From positions 257,229 to 321,228 of the forward strand of contig CAXBES010000002.1 of the NCBI GenBank assembly GCA_963974915.1: 64,000 nucleotides of DNA, given 5' to 3'. Positions 1 to 8,773 of the stretch are shown one piece after another; the stretch's first letter is position 1, and each line of letters starts with the position of its first letter. The position numbers were made by a program, and so were the translations under genes. Below the pieces are notes generated by a model, which had not been told where the DNA came from, did not search any database, and was given only the letters and a program-made list of their open reading frames with translations. The DNA comes from CAXBES01 sp963974915. GTDB lineage: Bacteria > Bacteroidota > Bacteroidia > Flavobacteriales > Flavobacteriaceae.

Positions 1-960
1 TTCTTCTATTACTTTTTCTTCGGAAGTACGATTTAATCGGGTTACGGCGATAGGGAAATAAGATTTATAATCTCGCTCAAATGATAAAAAGGCATATGTT
101 TTCTGCTGAAAGAACTTACCGAGCAAAAGGAAAAATACCAATCCCGTCAGGCTGTCAAAAAAACCACTCCCCCAATCGAAAACAATATCGATCGTACTTC
201 TAATAAATAAAACTGAAACCCCAATAGCGATGGGTACGTCTATATTCAAGATACCACTTCGTAAACCTTTATAAGCGGAAACGAAATAATCTCTTGCCGA
301 ATAAACAACTACGGGCACCGAGAAAGTGAACATGAGCCATCTAAAAACACTTTTAAATTGAGTAAGCCAAAATTCTTCCTCACTTCCAGAGAGATCAAAA
401 TACTCGGGAAAGGAAAGAAACATTACGTTTCCAAAGGCAAAGCCGGCAATGCCGAGTTTGTAGATCAAACTTCGATCGTATTTCTTTTCTTTTTTTGTGG
501 ATTGCTCAAGCGAGATATTAGGTTCATACCCTATTCTACTTAATAGTATTACCAGATCTTTTAAACTAGTATCCTTTGGATTAAACGTAACTCTAATGGT
601 TTTTTCGGGGAAGTTTACCTGTGAAGATCTAACTGCAGGAGCTAACTTATTTAGGTTTTCAAGCACCCAAATACAAGAACTACAATGAATTGACGGAATT
701 AGAAAGGAAACGATCTGGGTATTTTCGTCACTAAACTCAAGTAATTTCTCAACTATGGATGGGTTTTCTAGAAAATCGAATTTTTGTGAGTTTTCGGTTG
801 GAGAGATTCCGGGTGTTTTTTCAAGGTCGTAGTAATAAGTTAGATCATTATCATTAAGGATATCATAAACCGTTTTACAGCCATTACAACAAAAAGATTT
901 TTCCTTATGTTTTATTTCAATATCCAAACAGGGATCACCACAGTGAAAACAGTTTACCAT
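1..960 (-). CDS. ccoI: Cytochrome cbb3 assembly copper P-type ATPase CcoI/FixI, N-terminal part
   Basis: The first 320 codons of a heavy-metal P1B-type ATPase; the gene continues past the left edge, so the phosphorylation and ATP-binding domains are not visible. The start is the ATG at 960, which begins MVNCFHCGDPC. Residues 1-45 form the Cys-rich N-terminal domain typical of CcoI/FixI (C4, C7, C11, then FCCNGC at 23-28). Residues 85-150 are an HMA metal-binding domain with IHCSSC (C93, C96). At least four membrane segments follow (about 165-185, 207-222, 235-255, 270-288). CcoI exports copper to the periplasm for the CuB centre of cbb3 oxidase, so ccoNOP genes are expected just beyond the window. 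A CRP/FNR-type box at 1021-1034 lies upstream. Confidence 0.9.
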   Translation of the reverse strand, partial: MVNCFHCGDPCLDIEIKHKEKSFCCNGCKTVYDILNDNDLTYYYDLEKTPGISPTENSQKFDFLENPSIVEKLLEFSDENTQIVSFLIPSIHCSSCIWVLENLNKLAPAVRSSQVNFPEKTIRVTFNPKDTSLKDLVILLSRIGYEPNISLEQSTKKEKKYDRSLIYKLGIAGFAFGNVMFLSFPEYFDLSGSEEEFWLTQFKSVFRWLMFTFSVPVVVYSARDYFVSAYKGLRSGILNIDVPIAIGVSVLFIRSTIDIVFDWGSGFFDSLTGLVFFLLLGKFFQQKTYAFLSFERDYKSYFPIAVTRLNRTSEEKVIEE

Positions 961-1020
961 CGACCAAAAATTTGCTCATTATACCTTTGGCAAAGGTCAT
1001 ACTATACATTGGTGCAGCAA

Positions 1021-1034
1021 ATGATAATTATCAG
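1021..1034 (-). promoter_or_regulatory. CRP/FNR-type box upstream of ccoI
   Basis: ATGATAATTATCAG, with core TGA-N6-TCA. Its centre (1027.5) is 36.5 nt from the last G of the -7-like element GACCTTTG (998-991, one mismatch to TAnnTTTG). It overlaps the 3' end of the upstream membrane-protein gene. Confidence 0.75.
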
Positions 1035-2239
1035 TTTTCCCTGTGACCATTCAGATGAGTAAAAAGTAAAATTCCAATTGCAACAGGAAAAAAACAGCTA
1101 AACACAAACAGATATGTATAGTAACTTTGAAAAAACGGAATACCAAACCATAATACTATAGCCTTGTAGAAAATTAATGCTTCGGTAGTAATAAAAGCAA
1201 AAAGGTAAAACCAAAGAAAACTTTTTGGAAGACGAATCAATTTAAAATACTGTAGAAATGCTATTAGGGATGTAATTACAACTCCTAAGAAAACTAAGTG
1301 CAGATAACCAATTATAAAGTCTTTAAGTTGGTAAGCCAAATCTGCCACATAAGGAATTGCAGAAAGTACTTGCAGTAGTAATTTTGCACAAAGTAGGATT
1401 CCGGCAATTTTCAGGAGGTAAAAAACCTTTGGCTCAAATATTATCCTCATTGAGCTAAGTTCATTCCTCAATAACAAGTAAAGTTCATAAAAAGCTAAAC
1501 CTTGCGTGAGCGCTCCAAATAATCCTAATACATAAAAAACCAAAGGTGGACTAAACCAAAGTCCCGAAAGAAATGCAGTAAACACTACCCCAATATTTAA
1601 AATAATAAAGATTGATCCCAACTTTCTACGGTCAAATTGAAATCCTTTTTCTTCGAGAATAAAAAACAGAATACCTAGTAACGTGATTATAAACCAACCG
1701 TTATATTGAAAGTGAAGGTAAAAATAGATCGCTGTTTTATACCATATCGACCCGGTACCCAATGTCGCCATTATCACGCCTATAGCCCAGGGACCAATAC
1801 TGGAAATAACGAGATAGTAAAGAGAGGTTTTTATAAGTTTCCAAGAAAAACGGTTTTTAAATTTAAGTGTAACATATTTTAAAGCAAACCATGTAAACCA
1901 ATACGTAACAATTAAGAACAAAGTTGAAAAAGTAATAGAAAAAAGTGCATAACCCTGTATTGGAAATGTCACCAGCATTCCTAGAATACAAAAATTGGAT
2001 ACTAGAAAAATACGTTTGTAAAGTTTTGGCTTCTGTGCTTCGGTAAGGAAGATCTTATAAATTAAAGTCGTCAATCCCAAATAGATCCAGCCCAGGAGTG
2101 CCGTGTGCGAATGCGCATGTAAAATATACTTATAATTTAGAGCAATTGGAGTTACGAAAAAAGATCTAAGCAACACGCCCAGTAAAGTGACGATAAAGAA
2201 ATACACTAGGGCTATGGTAACATGTTTTTTGAGATCCAT
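1031..2239 (-). CDS. Polytopic membrane protein with HAHSH motif, NO/denitrification-associated, function unknown
   Basis: A 402-residue, very hydrophobic protein with roughly 10-12 predicted membrane helices. The ATG at 2239 is preferred because the open frame upstream to 2323 encodes an implausible leader. It carries a His cluster near the first helices (HAHSH, H41/H43/H45, followed by TALLGW) and a second conserved-looking stretch, YLHFQYNGW, further on. His-rich helices of this kind recall heme-copper oxidase/NorB and NnrS-like proteins, but I cannot assign it to a family by eye. It lies downstream of scdA in the same direction (118-nt gap), so a role in NO handling or heme/metal chemistry in the membrane is inferred from context only. 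Confidence 0.6.
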   Translation of the reverse strand: MDLKKHVTIALVYFFIVTLLGVLLRSFFVTPIALNYKYILHAHSHTALLGWIYLGLTTLIYKIFLTEAQKPKLYKRIFLVSNFCILGMLVTFPIQGYALFSITFSTLFLIVTYWFTWFALKYVTLKFKNRFSWKLIKTSLYYLVISSIGPWAIGVIMATLGTGSIWYKTAIYFYLHFQYNGWFIITLLGILFFILEEKGFQFDRRKLGSIFIILNIGVVFTAFLSGLWFSPPLVFYVLGLFGALTQGLAFYELYLLLRNELSSMRIIFEPKVFYLLKIAGILLCAKLLLQVLSAIPYVADLAYQLKDFIIGYLHLVFLGVVITSLIAFLQYFKLIRLPKSFLWFYLFAFITTEALIFYKAIVLWFGIPFFQSYYTYLFVFSCFFPVAIGILLFTHLNGHREN

Positions 2240-2357
2240 CTGTGGGTTAAAAATAAAAAAACAGTCCGAAATTAAGCAACATACACTAATGTACTTAAAT
2301 ATTCGGAACTGTTTTAAAACCAATCAAAATTGGAGTTGGGGATAAACATGAGGGATT

Positions 2358-3083
2358 CTATTTATTAGCTAAGGCCTGTTCCAGCTTCAAAGCTTTTGGA
2401 AAAAGGATGTTATTCTCCAAATGAACATGTTGGTGCAAATCTTGCTCAAACTCTTCTAATTTTGAATAAAGAGCCTTATAGGTGTTACACGCCTTTTGAG
2501 GAGGAGTGTAATTATTAGTAAGCCATCTAATTTGCCTCATAATTTCTCCGGCCTCTTCATGCTCGGCTTCCATCATCTTTATAGGATTTTCTACCGTCCC
2601 GAATGGGATCATGGGAACACTTCCATTTTCTCTCTCTGCCGCAACTAGTTTTTTGATAAACGGAAAAAGTATTAACTCTTCCTTTTTCATGTGAGCAGCC
2701 AACTCCTGTACTACTTTTTTTACCAATAATTCTATTTCATTGAGTTCGGTATAATGATGTCCGTGTACTTGATTAACCCTTTCAGAATACTGCAATAAAA
2801 GTGTACTGCTTTCAGATACATATGTGTGATGAATATTGATTATATGATCCGCTAAAAAATCTATCTTCCAATTATTATAGTCGTTAGTCCTATCCTTTAC
2901 TACGTCTAGGTTTAGCAGATCTGCCTCCAAAAGGGAAGGGTTAATTTTCGCCTTATCGCATGCTTTTTTAATACTTATCCCGCCACCACAGCAGAAATCT
3001 ATTCCGTATTTTTTAAAAATGTGTGCTGCTTTTATATTTTCAGTCACTATTTCACCAACGGTTTTTTCTTGAATTGTTGTCAT
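2358..3083 (-). CDS. scdA: Iron-sulfur cluster repair di-iron protein ScdA/RIC (YtfE family)
   Basis: A 241-residue cytoplasmic protein. Residues 3-55 form the ScdA_N domain (TVGEIVTENIKAAHIFKKYG, then DFCCGGG with C31/C32), followed by a four-helix hemerythrin-like domain with spaced His/Glu ligands (LADHIINIHHTY, HMKKEELILFP, EHEEAGEIM, HLENNILFP). Family members repair [Fe-S] clusters damaged by nitric oxide or oxidative stress. The ATG at 3083 is chosen over the longer frame starting at 3113: it gives the canonical MTTIQEKTVGEI start, and the -7-like element GAAATTTG (3118-3111) overlaps the longer start. It is driven by the box at 3141-3154. Confidence 0.92.
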   Translation of the reverse strand: MTTIQEKTVGEIVTENIKAAHIFKKYGIDFCCGGGISIKKACDKAKINPSLLEADLLNLDVVKDRTNDYNNWKIDFLADHIINIHHTYVSESSTLLLQYSERVNQVHGHHYTELNEIELLVKKVVQELAAHMKKEELILFPFIKKLVAAERENGSVPMIPFGTVENPIKMMEAEHEEAGEIMRQIRWLTNNYTPPQKACNTYKALYSKLEEFEQDLHQHVHLENNILFPKALKLEQALANK

Positions 3084-3140
3084 TTTCCAAAGATTTAAAA
3101 TACTACAAGACAAATTTCACAAATACTGAAGTGAATAAAT

Positions 3141-3154
3141 ATGATTGAAATCAC
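3141..3154 (-). promoter_or_regulatory. CRP/FNR-type box upstream of scdA
   Basis: ATGATTGAAATCAC, with core TGA-N6-TCA, the least symmetric of the set. Its centre (3147.5) is 36.5 nt from the last G of GAAATTTG (3118-3111), a one-mismatch -7 element, and 64 nt from the scdA start. Confidence 0.65.
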
Positions 3155-3214
3155 AAACGAAAATTTTTCTGACTAAATAAGAAGGACGAAGACTTAGTGG
3201 TAGTTCACAGGAAA

Positions 3215-3682
3215 TTAATTTTCCCAAAAAGTATCGTGATACTCTTTTCTTAGCTCCGGTTCTTTGTGAATTTCATTTATTTTTTGAAGTTGTGCTTCAG
3301 TAGCCACCCTTTGTATTTTATTAAAGAGAACTCTTTCCTCGAAACGGATATGAGCTACGAGTTCTTCCTCCAATAAACTAAGAGATTTATTCATATCGTC
3401 TGCATCATTGAAGAGTCGTTCAATTCTTCTATGTTCTTTTAAAGCTCTAGCAATTAATTTGTCATCATTGTTTAAAATTGAAAAAACATACTTTTCTTCG
3501 GCTTCAAAATGCGGTTTAATTTCTTCCCGGAAAAACCATTGTGCGTAATCGTGAAGTCTTTCAATAGCGATCTTTTTACTGAATCCTTTGCGAAGCTTCC
3601 AGCTAAACAATAAACCAAAATGATGTTGTCTGCTTAGTGGTTGTAAGGCTATATGACGCTTTAATGGTTTTCTTTCTTTCAT
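3215..3682 (-). CDS. Hemerythrin domain-containing protein
   Basis: A 155-residue soluble protein with a hemerythrin HHE fold. Candidate diiron ligands are spaced as expected: SRQHHFGLL near the N-terminus, HFEAEEKYVF (about 58-67), LKEHRRIERLF (about 81-91) and HIRFEERVLF near residue 115. It is probably an O2- or NO-binding or iron-related protein. It is last in a same-strand series with the CoA-transferase (14-nt gap) and the thioredoxin-like gene. A hemerythrin protein beside scdA and nos genes fits the low-oxygen/NO theme. Confidence 0.8.
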   Translation of the reverse strand: MKERKPLKRHIALQPLSRQHHFGLLFSWKLRKGFSKKIAIERLHDYAQWFFREEIKPHFEAEEKYVFSILNNDDKLIARALKEHRRIERLFNDADDMNKSLSLLEEELVAHIRFEERVLFNKIQRVATEAQLQKINEIHKEPELRKEYHDTFWEN

Positions 3683-3696
3683 AATTCAGTGATAGT

Positions 3697-4974
3697 TCAG
3701 TTAAATCTTTTTCTGGCCTCTATTTCCAAGGCTTCACGATGATTTGGATGCGCAATCGAAATAAGTGACTTTGCTCGTTGTTCCAGGCTCTTTCCGTAGA
3801 GATTTACAACACCATATTCTGTCACAACATAATGAACATGAGCTCTTGTAGTAGTTACACTAGCTCCTTGTTTTAGAAAGGGTGTGATCTTGGAGTAACC
3901 TTTTGAAGTCATTGAAGGCATGGCTATTATTGGTTTTCCGCTTTGTGAAAGCGAGGCACCACGAATAAAATCCATTTGTCCTCCTACGCCTGAATATTGA
4001 TAAGCACCAATAGAATCTGCACAAACCTGTCCGGTAAGATCGATCTCAATCGCACTATTTATTGCGGTCACTTTTGGGTTTTGCCTAATAATAGCAGTGT
4101 CGTTTGTGTATGCGGCTTCCTTGAAATGAACAATGGGGTTATCATCCACGAAGTCATATAATTTTTGCGTACCCATAGCGAAACAGGTGACGATTTTACC
4201 GGTCTTTATCTGTTTATCTTCTCCTGTAATAATGCCTTTTTCAACCAGTGGTAAAATTCCATCACTGAACATTTCGGTATGAATCCCTAATCTTTTATGA
4301 TTTGTGAGATTACTTAAAACAGCGTTAGGAATATTCCCTATCCCCATTTGCAGTGTTGCCCCGTCTTCTATTAATCCGGCTACATTCTGTCCAATCGTTG
4401 CCTCAATTGAAGTGGGTTCGGTTATAATTGAAGCATGAATTTGATGATCAACTTCGACCCCATAATTAATATTGCTTATATGAATAATTCCATCGCCGTG
4501 GGTTCTTGGAACATTTGGATTAATAAGTGCAACTACTTTTTTAGCCGTTTGAATTGCCGGTATAGTTATATCTACAGATACACCAAGTGAGCAATAGCCA
4601 TGTTTATCTGGAGGCGACACCTGTATAAAAGCAACATCTAATGGTAAAATGTTTCGTCTAAATAACCAATGGATCTCACTTAGAAAAACCGGAATGTAAT
4701 CTCCTCGATGACTCGCCACACCTTCTCTAACATTTGTACCCACAAAACAACTATTAAGCTTGAAAGCATTAGAATAAGGAGCACGCGTATACTTAGCATC
4801 CCCGTGCGTGTGAATTTGAATTATCTCAACATTTTCAAGCTCTTCATAGCGCTCGCATAAAGCATCGATAAGAAGATTAGGAGTCATTGCCGCTCCCTGA
4901 AAAAATACTCTGTCATTAGATGAAACTAATGAAACGGCTTCTTTTGTAGTAACTAATTGTAAAGTTTTTGTCAT
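3697..4974 (-). CDS. Acetyl-CoA hydrolase/CoA-transferase family protein
   Basis: A 425-residue protein matching the acetyl-CoA hydrolase / 4-hydroxybutyrate CoA-transferase family in length and motifs. It contains IQIHTHGDA, QVSPPDKHGYCSLG, the IHTEMFSDG segment around residue 234 (where the catalytic Glu of the 4-hydroxybutyrate enzyme lies) and the C-terminal VTEYGVVNLYGKSLEQRA. Such enzymes transfer CoA between acyl-CoA and acetate or other carboxylates, which can conserve energy in acetate metabolism. The exact acyl substrate cannot be told from sequence. It lies 22 nt after the thioredoxin-like gene. No promoter box was seen, so it is probably co-transcribed. Confidence 0.85.
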   Translation of the reverse strand: MTKTLQLVTTKEAVSLVSSNDRVFFQGAAMTPNLLIDALCERYEELENVEIIQIHTHGDAKYTRAPYSNAFKLNSCFVGTNVREGVASHRGDYIPVFLSEIHWLFRRNILPLDVAFIQVSPPDKHGYCSLGVSVDITIPAIQTAKKVVALINPNVPRTHGDGIIHISNINYGVEVDHQIHASIITEPTSIEATIGQNVAGLIEDGATLQMGIGNIPNAVLSNLTNHKRLGIHTEMFSDGILPLVEKGIITGEDKQIKTGKIVTCFAMGTQKLYDFVDDNPIVHFKEAAYTNDTAIIRQNPKVTAINSAIEIDLTGQVCADSIGAYQYSGVGGQMDFIRGASLSQSGKPIIAMPSMTSKGYSKITPFLKQGASVTTTRAHVHYVVTEYGVVNLYGKSLEQRAKSLISIAHPNHREALEIEARKRFN

Positions 4975-4996
4975 ATCTTAAATTAAAAGGGAAAAA

Positions 4997-5617
4997 TTAT
5001 TCTGAAACTTTCTCAGTCTCAATTGAAGTTCTCACCAACTTAACCAAATCGTCAACAATAGCGATCCCCTTATCATTATTATACCATACTTGAAGATCCT
5101 TTTTAAACTCCGCATCGAGCATACCATGATTTTTTTTATAGGTGTTTACCAGTTCAGTCGCCTTTGCCGACCTTGGGCCCCAGCTACCTATTACTTCAAG
5201 ATCTTTATCCAAAATGATCAGTTTTGGGATTGATTTTGATCCATTGGTGAGGAACTCGTTCATCAAGCCTTCATTTTCGTCCCGTAGCACGAGTTTGAGA
5301 TCAATATTGGGGTTTAAGGCTGCAATTTTATTTAAAAAAGGAAGCGATTGTGCGGCATCACCACACCATGGTTCTGTAATTACCAACCATGTTTGTGGAC
5401 GAATTGGCGCCTTAAAAATAGCTTCAGCCTTCTTTGCCAGAGTTGCCGTTTTATCTAACCTTTTAGACCTGCTCCAGTTTAACTTTGTAAAATCAATTTT
5501 TTCAGGAGTTTGTTCCTTGCCTGTGGTTCTGCCTTCTTCAACCAATTGTTTGAAGAGCATATTATACTCAGTATAGGTAAGTCCTTTTTGCACATAATCC
5601 TTTAGATCAATATTCAT
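4997..5617 (-). CDS. Thioredoxin-family protein with WCGDA active site
   Basis: A 206-residue cytoplasmic protein of the thioredoxin-9-like family. After about 75 N-terminal residues it has a thioredoxin fold with WLVITEPWCGDAAQS, in which the second Cys of CxxC is missing (WCGDA instead of WCGPC). The cis-Pro region reads SIPKLIILD. The single-Cys site suggests a monothiol role rather than classical disulfide reduction. It lies 116 nt downstream of nosY on the same strand with no clear box, so read-through from the nos operon is possible. Confidence 0.82.
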   Translation of the reverse strand: MNIDLKDYVQKGLTYTEYNMLFKQLVEEGRTTGKEQTPEKIDFTKLNWSRSKRLDKTATLAKKAEAIFKAPIRPQTWLVITEPWCGDAAQSLPFLNKIAALNPNIDLKLVLRDENEGLMNEFLTNGSKSIPKLIILDKDLEVIGSWGPRSAKATELVNTYKKNHGMLDAEFKKDLQVWYNNDKGIAIVDDLVKLVRTSIETEKVSE

Positions 5618-5733
5618 AAATCATCTTTTTAAAGTTCTTCATTAGTTGTAAAAAGAATTGAATCCTTACTCTTGAGGTAGGGTAGCAATTAATGTCAATT
5701 TCAATCTTTTCTTCGGAAACATCTTCAGAAGGA

Positions 5734-6516
5734 TTAAAAATCTTTTCTTTTTGCTTTTGCTTTTATGAGCCACACCGGAAATACAACCCATGAGATTAAC
5801 ATGATCCCCGAAATGATGATTCCGTAGTTAGTTCCGAAGAATTTCTGAAAAACCGCTCCGGTATATCCTAACAATGCCGAAATATCTAGTTTTAATAAAA
5901 TAAGGACCCTTGATAAGTCTATTGGATTCGCCATGGTGCTTACCAACGAAAATGTATCTAACGGATATTCTTCGAAAGCGATCAATGACATTAAGAAGAG
6001 TCCGTCGTAAATCACGGCCATAAACAACCAAAGTAAGATCGCATAACCAAAGCCTTTAATTTTGTTTTCATTAAAAAGGGCAATATTAAAGGCTAATGCC
6101 GTGAAAATAAAGGTAAGAAAAGAGCCGGTTACCAGCAGTAGTGAAAAATCCCAAATTGCTGAAGATTTAAAAATTCCGTAGAGCATAAAAGGTAAGCCTA
6201 GTCCTACTATCAAACTTAATGAGAGTGAGAGTGCAACGCCAAAATACTGTCCTAAAAAGATAGATGATCTTTTCACCGGTTGTGCCAAGAGCAATTCGGT
6301 AAATTCTTTCGAATTGTAATAGTACATCACGCCAAATATTGTTCCAATGAGCGGTACCAGAATTATGATCACATTCATCAACGTTATAACCGCCTTAGAA
6401 AGATCATTGTTAAGAAACAATAAGACCGATCCCAATAAAAGATAAAAGGCAAAATAGACGTAACTCCATCTACTTCTAATAAGGTCGTAACAACTATATT
6501 TAAGTATTTTAATCAT
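5734..6516 (-). CDS. nosY: NosY, ABC-2 type permease of the nos maturation system
   Basis: A 260-residue integral membrane protein with six predicted helices and a lysine-rich C-terminus. Together with NosF and NosD it forms the NosDFY ABC complex, which is needed to assemble the copper-sulfide CuZ centre of nitrous oxide reductase. Its start overlaps the nosF end by 8 nt, indicating translational coupling. It is the last canonical nos gene of the operon. Confidence 0.9.
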   Translation of the reverse strand: MIKILKYSCYDLIRSRWSYVYFAFYLLLGSVLLFLNNDLSKAVITLMNVIIILVPLIGTIFGVMYYYNSKEFTELLLAQPVKRSSIFLGQYFGVALSLSLSLIVGLGLPFMLYGIFKSSAIWDFSLLLVTGSFLTFIFTALAFNIALFNENKIKGFGYAILLWLFMAVIYDGLFLMSLIAFEEYPLDTFSLVSTMANPIDLSRVLILLKLDISALLGYTGAVFQKFFGTNYGIIISGIMLISWVVFPVWLIKAKAKRKDF

Positions 6517-7219
6517 AGCTTTGTTGTAGAATTGATGCTATCGCATGTTCAAAATCGGGTTGTTTCGTCTTCGTTTTCAGCTCGGTAATACTACCTTTAA
6601 AATAAATTTTTCCTTCGAGAAGAAAGACAATATCATTTGCCACCTGCTCTACGAAATTCATAATATGCGATGTGATCAATATCGTTTTTCCTTTTTCCTT
6701 TTCAGAAGTAATTAGATCCTTAAGCCTAATTAGGGAAATAGGATCTAAGCCGGAGGTAGGTTCGTCCAGAATAAGCAGTGGATTATCGCACATAAACGTG
6801 AGAACGATATTCACTTTTTGTTTGGTTCCCCCGGAGAGATTCCCTAGCTTCTTCTTTAAAAAGGGTTCAAGTTTGAAAAGTTCAATAAGTTGATCGTCCT
6901 TGGCGTTACTAGAAGATCGAAGGTCTTTTATCATCCCTATAAGTTCTGAAACGGTAAGATTTGTAGGAAAATTTGCAATTTGCGGTAAGTATCCAATTTC
7001 ATTTCTGTATTTCCATTCCCTCTTTATCACCGTATCATTCAGCTTTATGATTCCGGAATCCGGAATGACCATCCCTAAAATACTTTTTATAAGTGTCGTT
7101 TTTCCGGAGCCATTTGGACCCAGAATCGCGAAGATTCCACCAGATTCGATCTTCAGATCGATTCCTTGAAGTACTTTATTCTTACCAAAGGACTTATGAA
7201 GGTCTATTACTTCAATCAT
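6509..7219 (-). CDS. nosF: NosF, ABC transporter ATPase of the nos maturation system
   Basis: A 236-residue ABC ATPase. Walker A is GPNGSGKTTL (about 35-44), the signature is LSGGTKQKVN, and Walker B is LLILDEPTSGLDP followed by the switch ITSH. It powers NosDFY during CuZ maturation. It overlaps nosD by 8 nt upstream and nosY by 8 nt downstream, the usual arrangement for this complex. Confidence 0.93.
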   Translation of the reverse strand: MIEVIDLHKSFGKNKVLQGIDLKIESGGIFAILGPNGSGKTTLIKSILGMVIPDSGIIKLNDTVIKREWKYRNEIGYLPQIANFPTNLTVSELIGMIKDLRSSSNAKDDQLIELFKLEPFLKKKLGNLSGGTKQKVNIVLTFMCDNPLLILDEPTSGLDPISLIRLKDLITSEKEKGKTILITSHIMNFVEQVANDIVFLLEGKIYFKGSITELKTKTKQPDFEHAIASILQQSYD

Positions 7220-8456
7220 GGGTATTTCTTTTCATTAAAGGATTTTTATCGACAAGATTGTCTGGTGTAAACACGGGTGAAACTTTTTCAGAAAAATCGA
7301 TGATATCTATAAACAAACTCCGAAGTAATATTATAGCTTCGGGGGTTCTATTTGCTATATAAGAAAATAGTTTTACAGGTCTGTAGGGCACATCTCCAAT
7401 ACCGTCCTTATTCAAGTCGTAACCGGTATAATTACTCCAATAATTCTTATCGAAGTAATTATCATTGATATTGCTATTATATGAAATATCGAATGAGTTG
7501 TACAAAAAATTATTATCAACAAAACTATTGCCGTAGCAAGCCCCTCTCACTTTCATTGCCCATCCATTACTTATAAAATCGTTGTTTTTATAAACGATTC
7601 GGTTGGTGCCTTCAATGTTAATTCCAACGGTGTTCTCTTCAAAAGTGTTTCCAATTATCTCTGCATCGTTGATCTCTTTAAGTAACATTCCGAAGGAAGC
7701 TGTACCCCAGTTATTCTTAAAAGTGTTTCGATACATTTTAATATGTTTTGAAAACATGACCGCTACGCCGGCTCCATTATTCTCAAATAAATTATCCTGG
7801 TAAACATCATAATTGGAAAACATAAAATGCAGTCCGTAGCGCACATTATTAGTACTAATGTTATTGCTAATAGTGATGTTGTCTGAGAATTCTAAATAGA
7901 TTCCATCTCTTACATGCTGAACTATATTTTGTGCTACCTCAACATTTTTACAGTACCAGAGTTGGATACCGTTACCTGAGTTAAATTCTTCGACGGCATC
8001 TCCAATGATCTTATTATGAAACACTTTCCCATTGTTAGATTTTTCGAGGTAAATTCCGAAGAAAAGCTTTTCTAAAACTACATTCTGAATTAAAAATTTT
8101 TCACTTTTAACTACTCTAATTGCTGCATAATCTGTGGTATAACTAGTCCCTACGTTTATAATGAAAAAACCATCTACCGTTACATTATCTGATGAAACAG
8201 TAATGATTTCACCTTTATCTTCTCCGTCGATTACCGGATAATTTTGACCTTGAAGCGTGAGGGGTTTGGTAATTTTTATATTAAACTCTTTGTAAGTCCC
8301 TTTTTTTACCAGAACGGTATCGAAATCCTGAGCCTGCAAAACTGCTTCATTGATGGTTTTATAGTTGCAACTTTCACAAACGGTGATAGTTCTGGAAAAT
8401 GCCGTTTGCATAATAATTCCCGAGAATAGAAAAACTAAAGTGATTTTTAAAGGCAT
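7212..8456 (-). CDS. nosD: NosD, periplasmic parallel beta-helix copper/sulfur maturation protein
   Basis: A 414-residue exported protein. A signal peptide covers about residues 1-21 (LVFLFSGIIMQTAFS). The rest is a right-handed parallel beta-helix of repeated Asn-rich coils (NGIQLWYCKNVEV, DGIYLEFSDNITI and similar), the NosD/carbohydrate-binding fold. A CESC motif follows the signal peptide (C27, C30). It is the periplasmic component of NosDFY, which delivers sulfur/copper to apo-NosZ. The 3' end overlaps nosF by 8 nt. Confidence 0.92.
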   Translation of the reverse strand: MPLKITLVFLFSGIIMQTAFSRTITVCESCNYKTINEAVLQAQDFDTVLVKKGTYKEFNIKITKPLTLQGQNYPVIDGEDKGEIITVSSDNVTVDGFFIINVGTSYTTDYAAIRVVKSEKFLIQNVVLEKLFFGIYLEKSNNGKVFHNKIIGDAVEEFNSGNGIQLWYCKNVEVAQNIVQHVRDGIYLEFSDNITISNNISTNNVRYGLHFMFSNYDVYQDNLFENNGAGVAVMFSKHIKMYRNTFKNNWGTASFGMLLKEINDAEIIGNTFEENTVGINIEGTNRIVYKNNDFISNGWAMKVRGACYGNSFVDNNFLYNSFDISYNSNINDNYFDKNYWSNYTGYDLNKDGIGDVPYRPVKLFSYIANRTPEAIILLRSLFIDIIDFSEKVSPVFTPDNLVDKNPLMKRNTHD

Positions 8457-8475
8457 ATATATTGCTTCGGAAAAA

Positions 8476-8769
8476 TTATCTGATGATTAGGAATTTAGAG
8501 TTGTCATTAGCTTTTACCCAATGCGAAACCTCTTTTTCGAACTGAAAATGTTGCTGATCAAAAAGCACATATTCCTTCTCATTGATATGAAAGGCTATTT
8601 CTCCTTCTAAGACGATTAAGTTGGCATCTTTGGGAGAGGTGTGTTTGGGAAAAACAGCTCCCTTTTCAAGGGATATAAAAATTATTTCCGACTGTAATTC
8701 GGAAGTTATCTTTTTAACTTTTAATCCGTTATACGGCTCTAAAGCAATGATACTGTTTACTGTATACAT
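8476..8769 (-). CDS. Small cupin-fold protein in the nos operon
   Basis: A 97-residue cytoplasmic protein with no signal peptide. The pattern GAVFPKHTSPKDANLIVLEGEIAFHINEKE split across two strands, followed by SHWVKA, is a small beta-barrel cupin with a partial metal-site motif (one H in the first motif, one H in the second). The function is not known. It lies between nosL (4-nt gap) and nosD (19-nt gap), so a role in nos maturation or redox/metal sensing is inferred from position. Confidence 0.65.
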   Translation of the reverse strand: MYTVNSIIALEPYNGLKVKKITSELQSEIIFISLEKGAVFPKHTSPKDANLIVLEGEIAFHINEKEYVLFDQQHFQFEKEVSHWVKANDNSKFLIIR

Positions 8770-8773
8770 TTAT

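Noticed and set aside
358..688. Two plus-strand frames of about 60 codons
   Set aside because: They are antisense to ccoI, whose minus-strand reading gives CSSC and other P-type ATPase motifs.
2240..2357. CCAAT-CAAA-ATTGG inverted repeat downstream of scdA
   Set aside because: Only 5 bp per arm in AT-rich sequence; could be chance.
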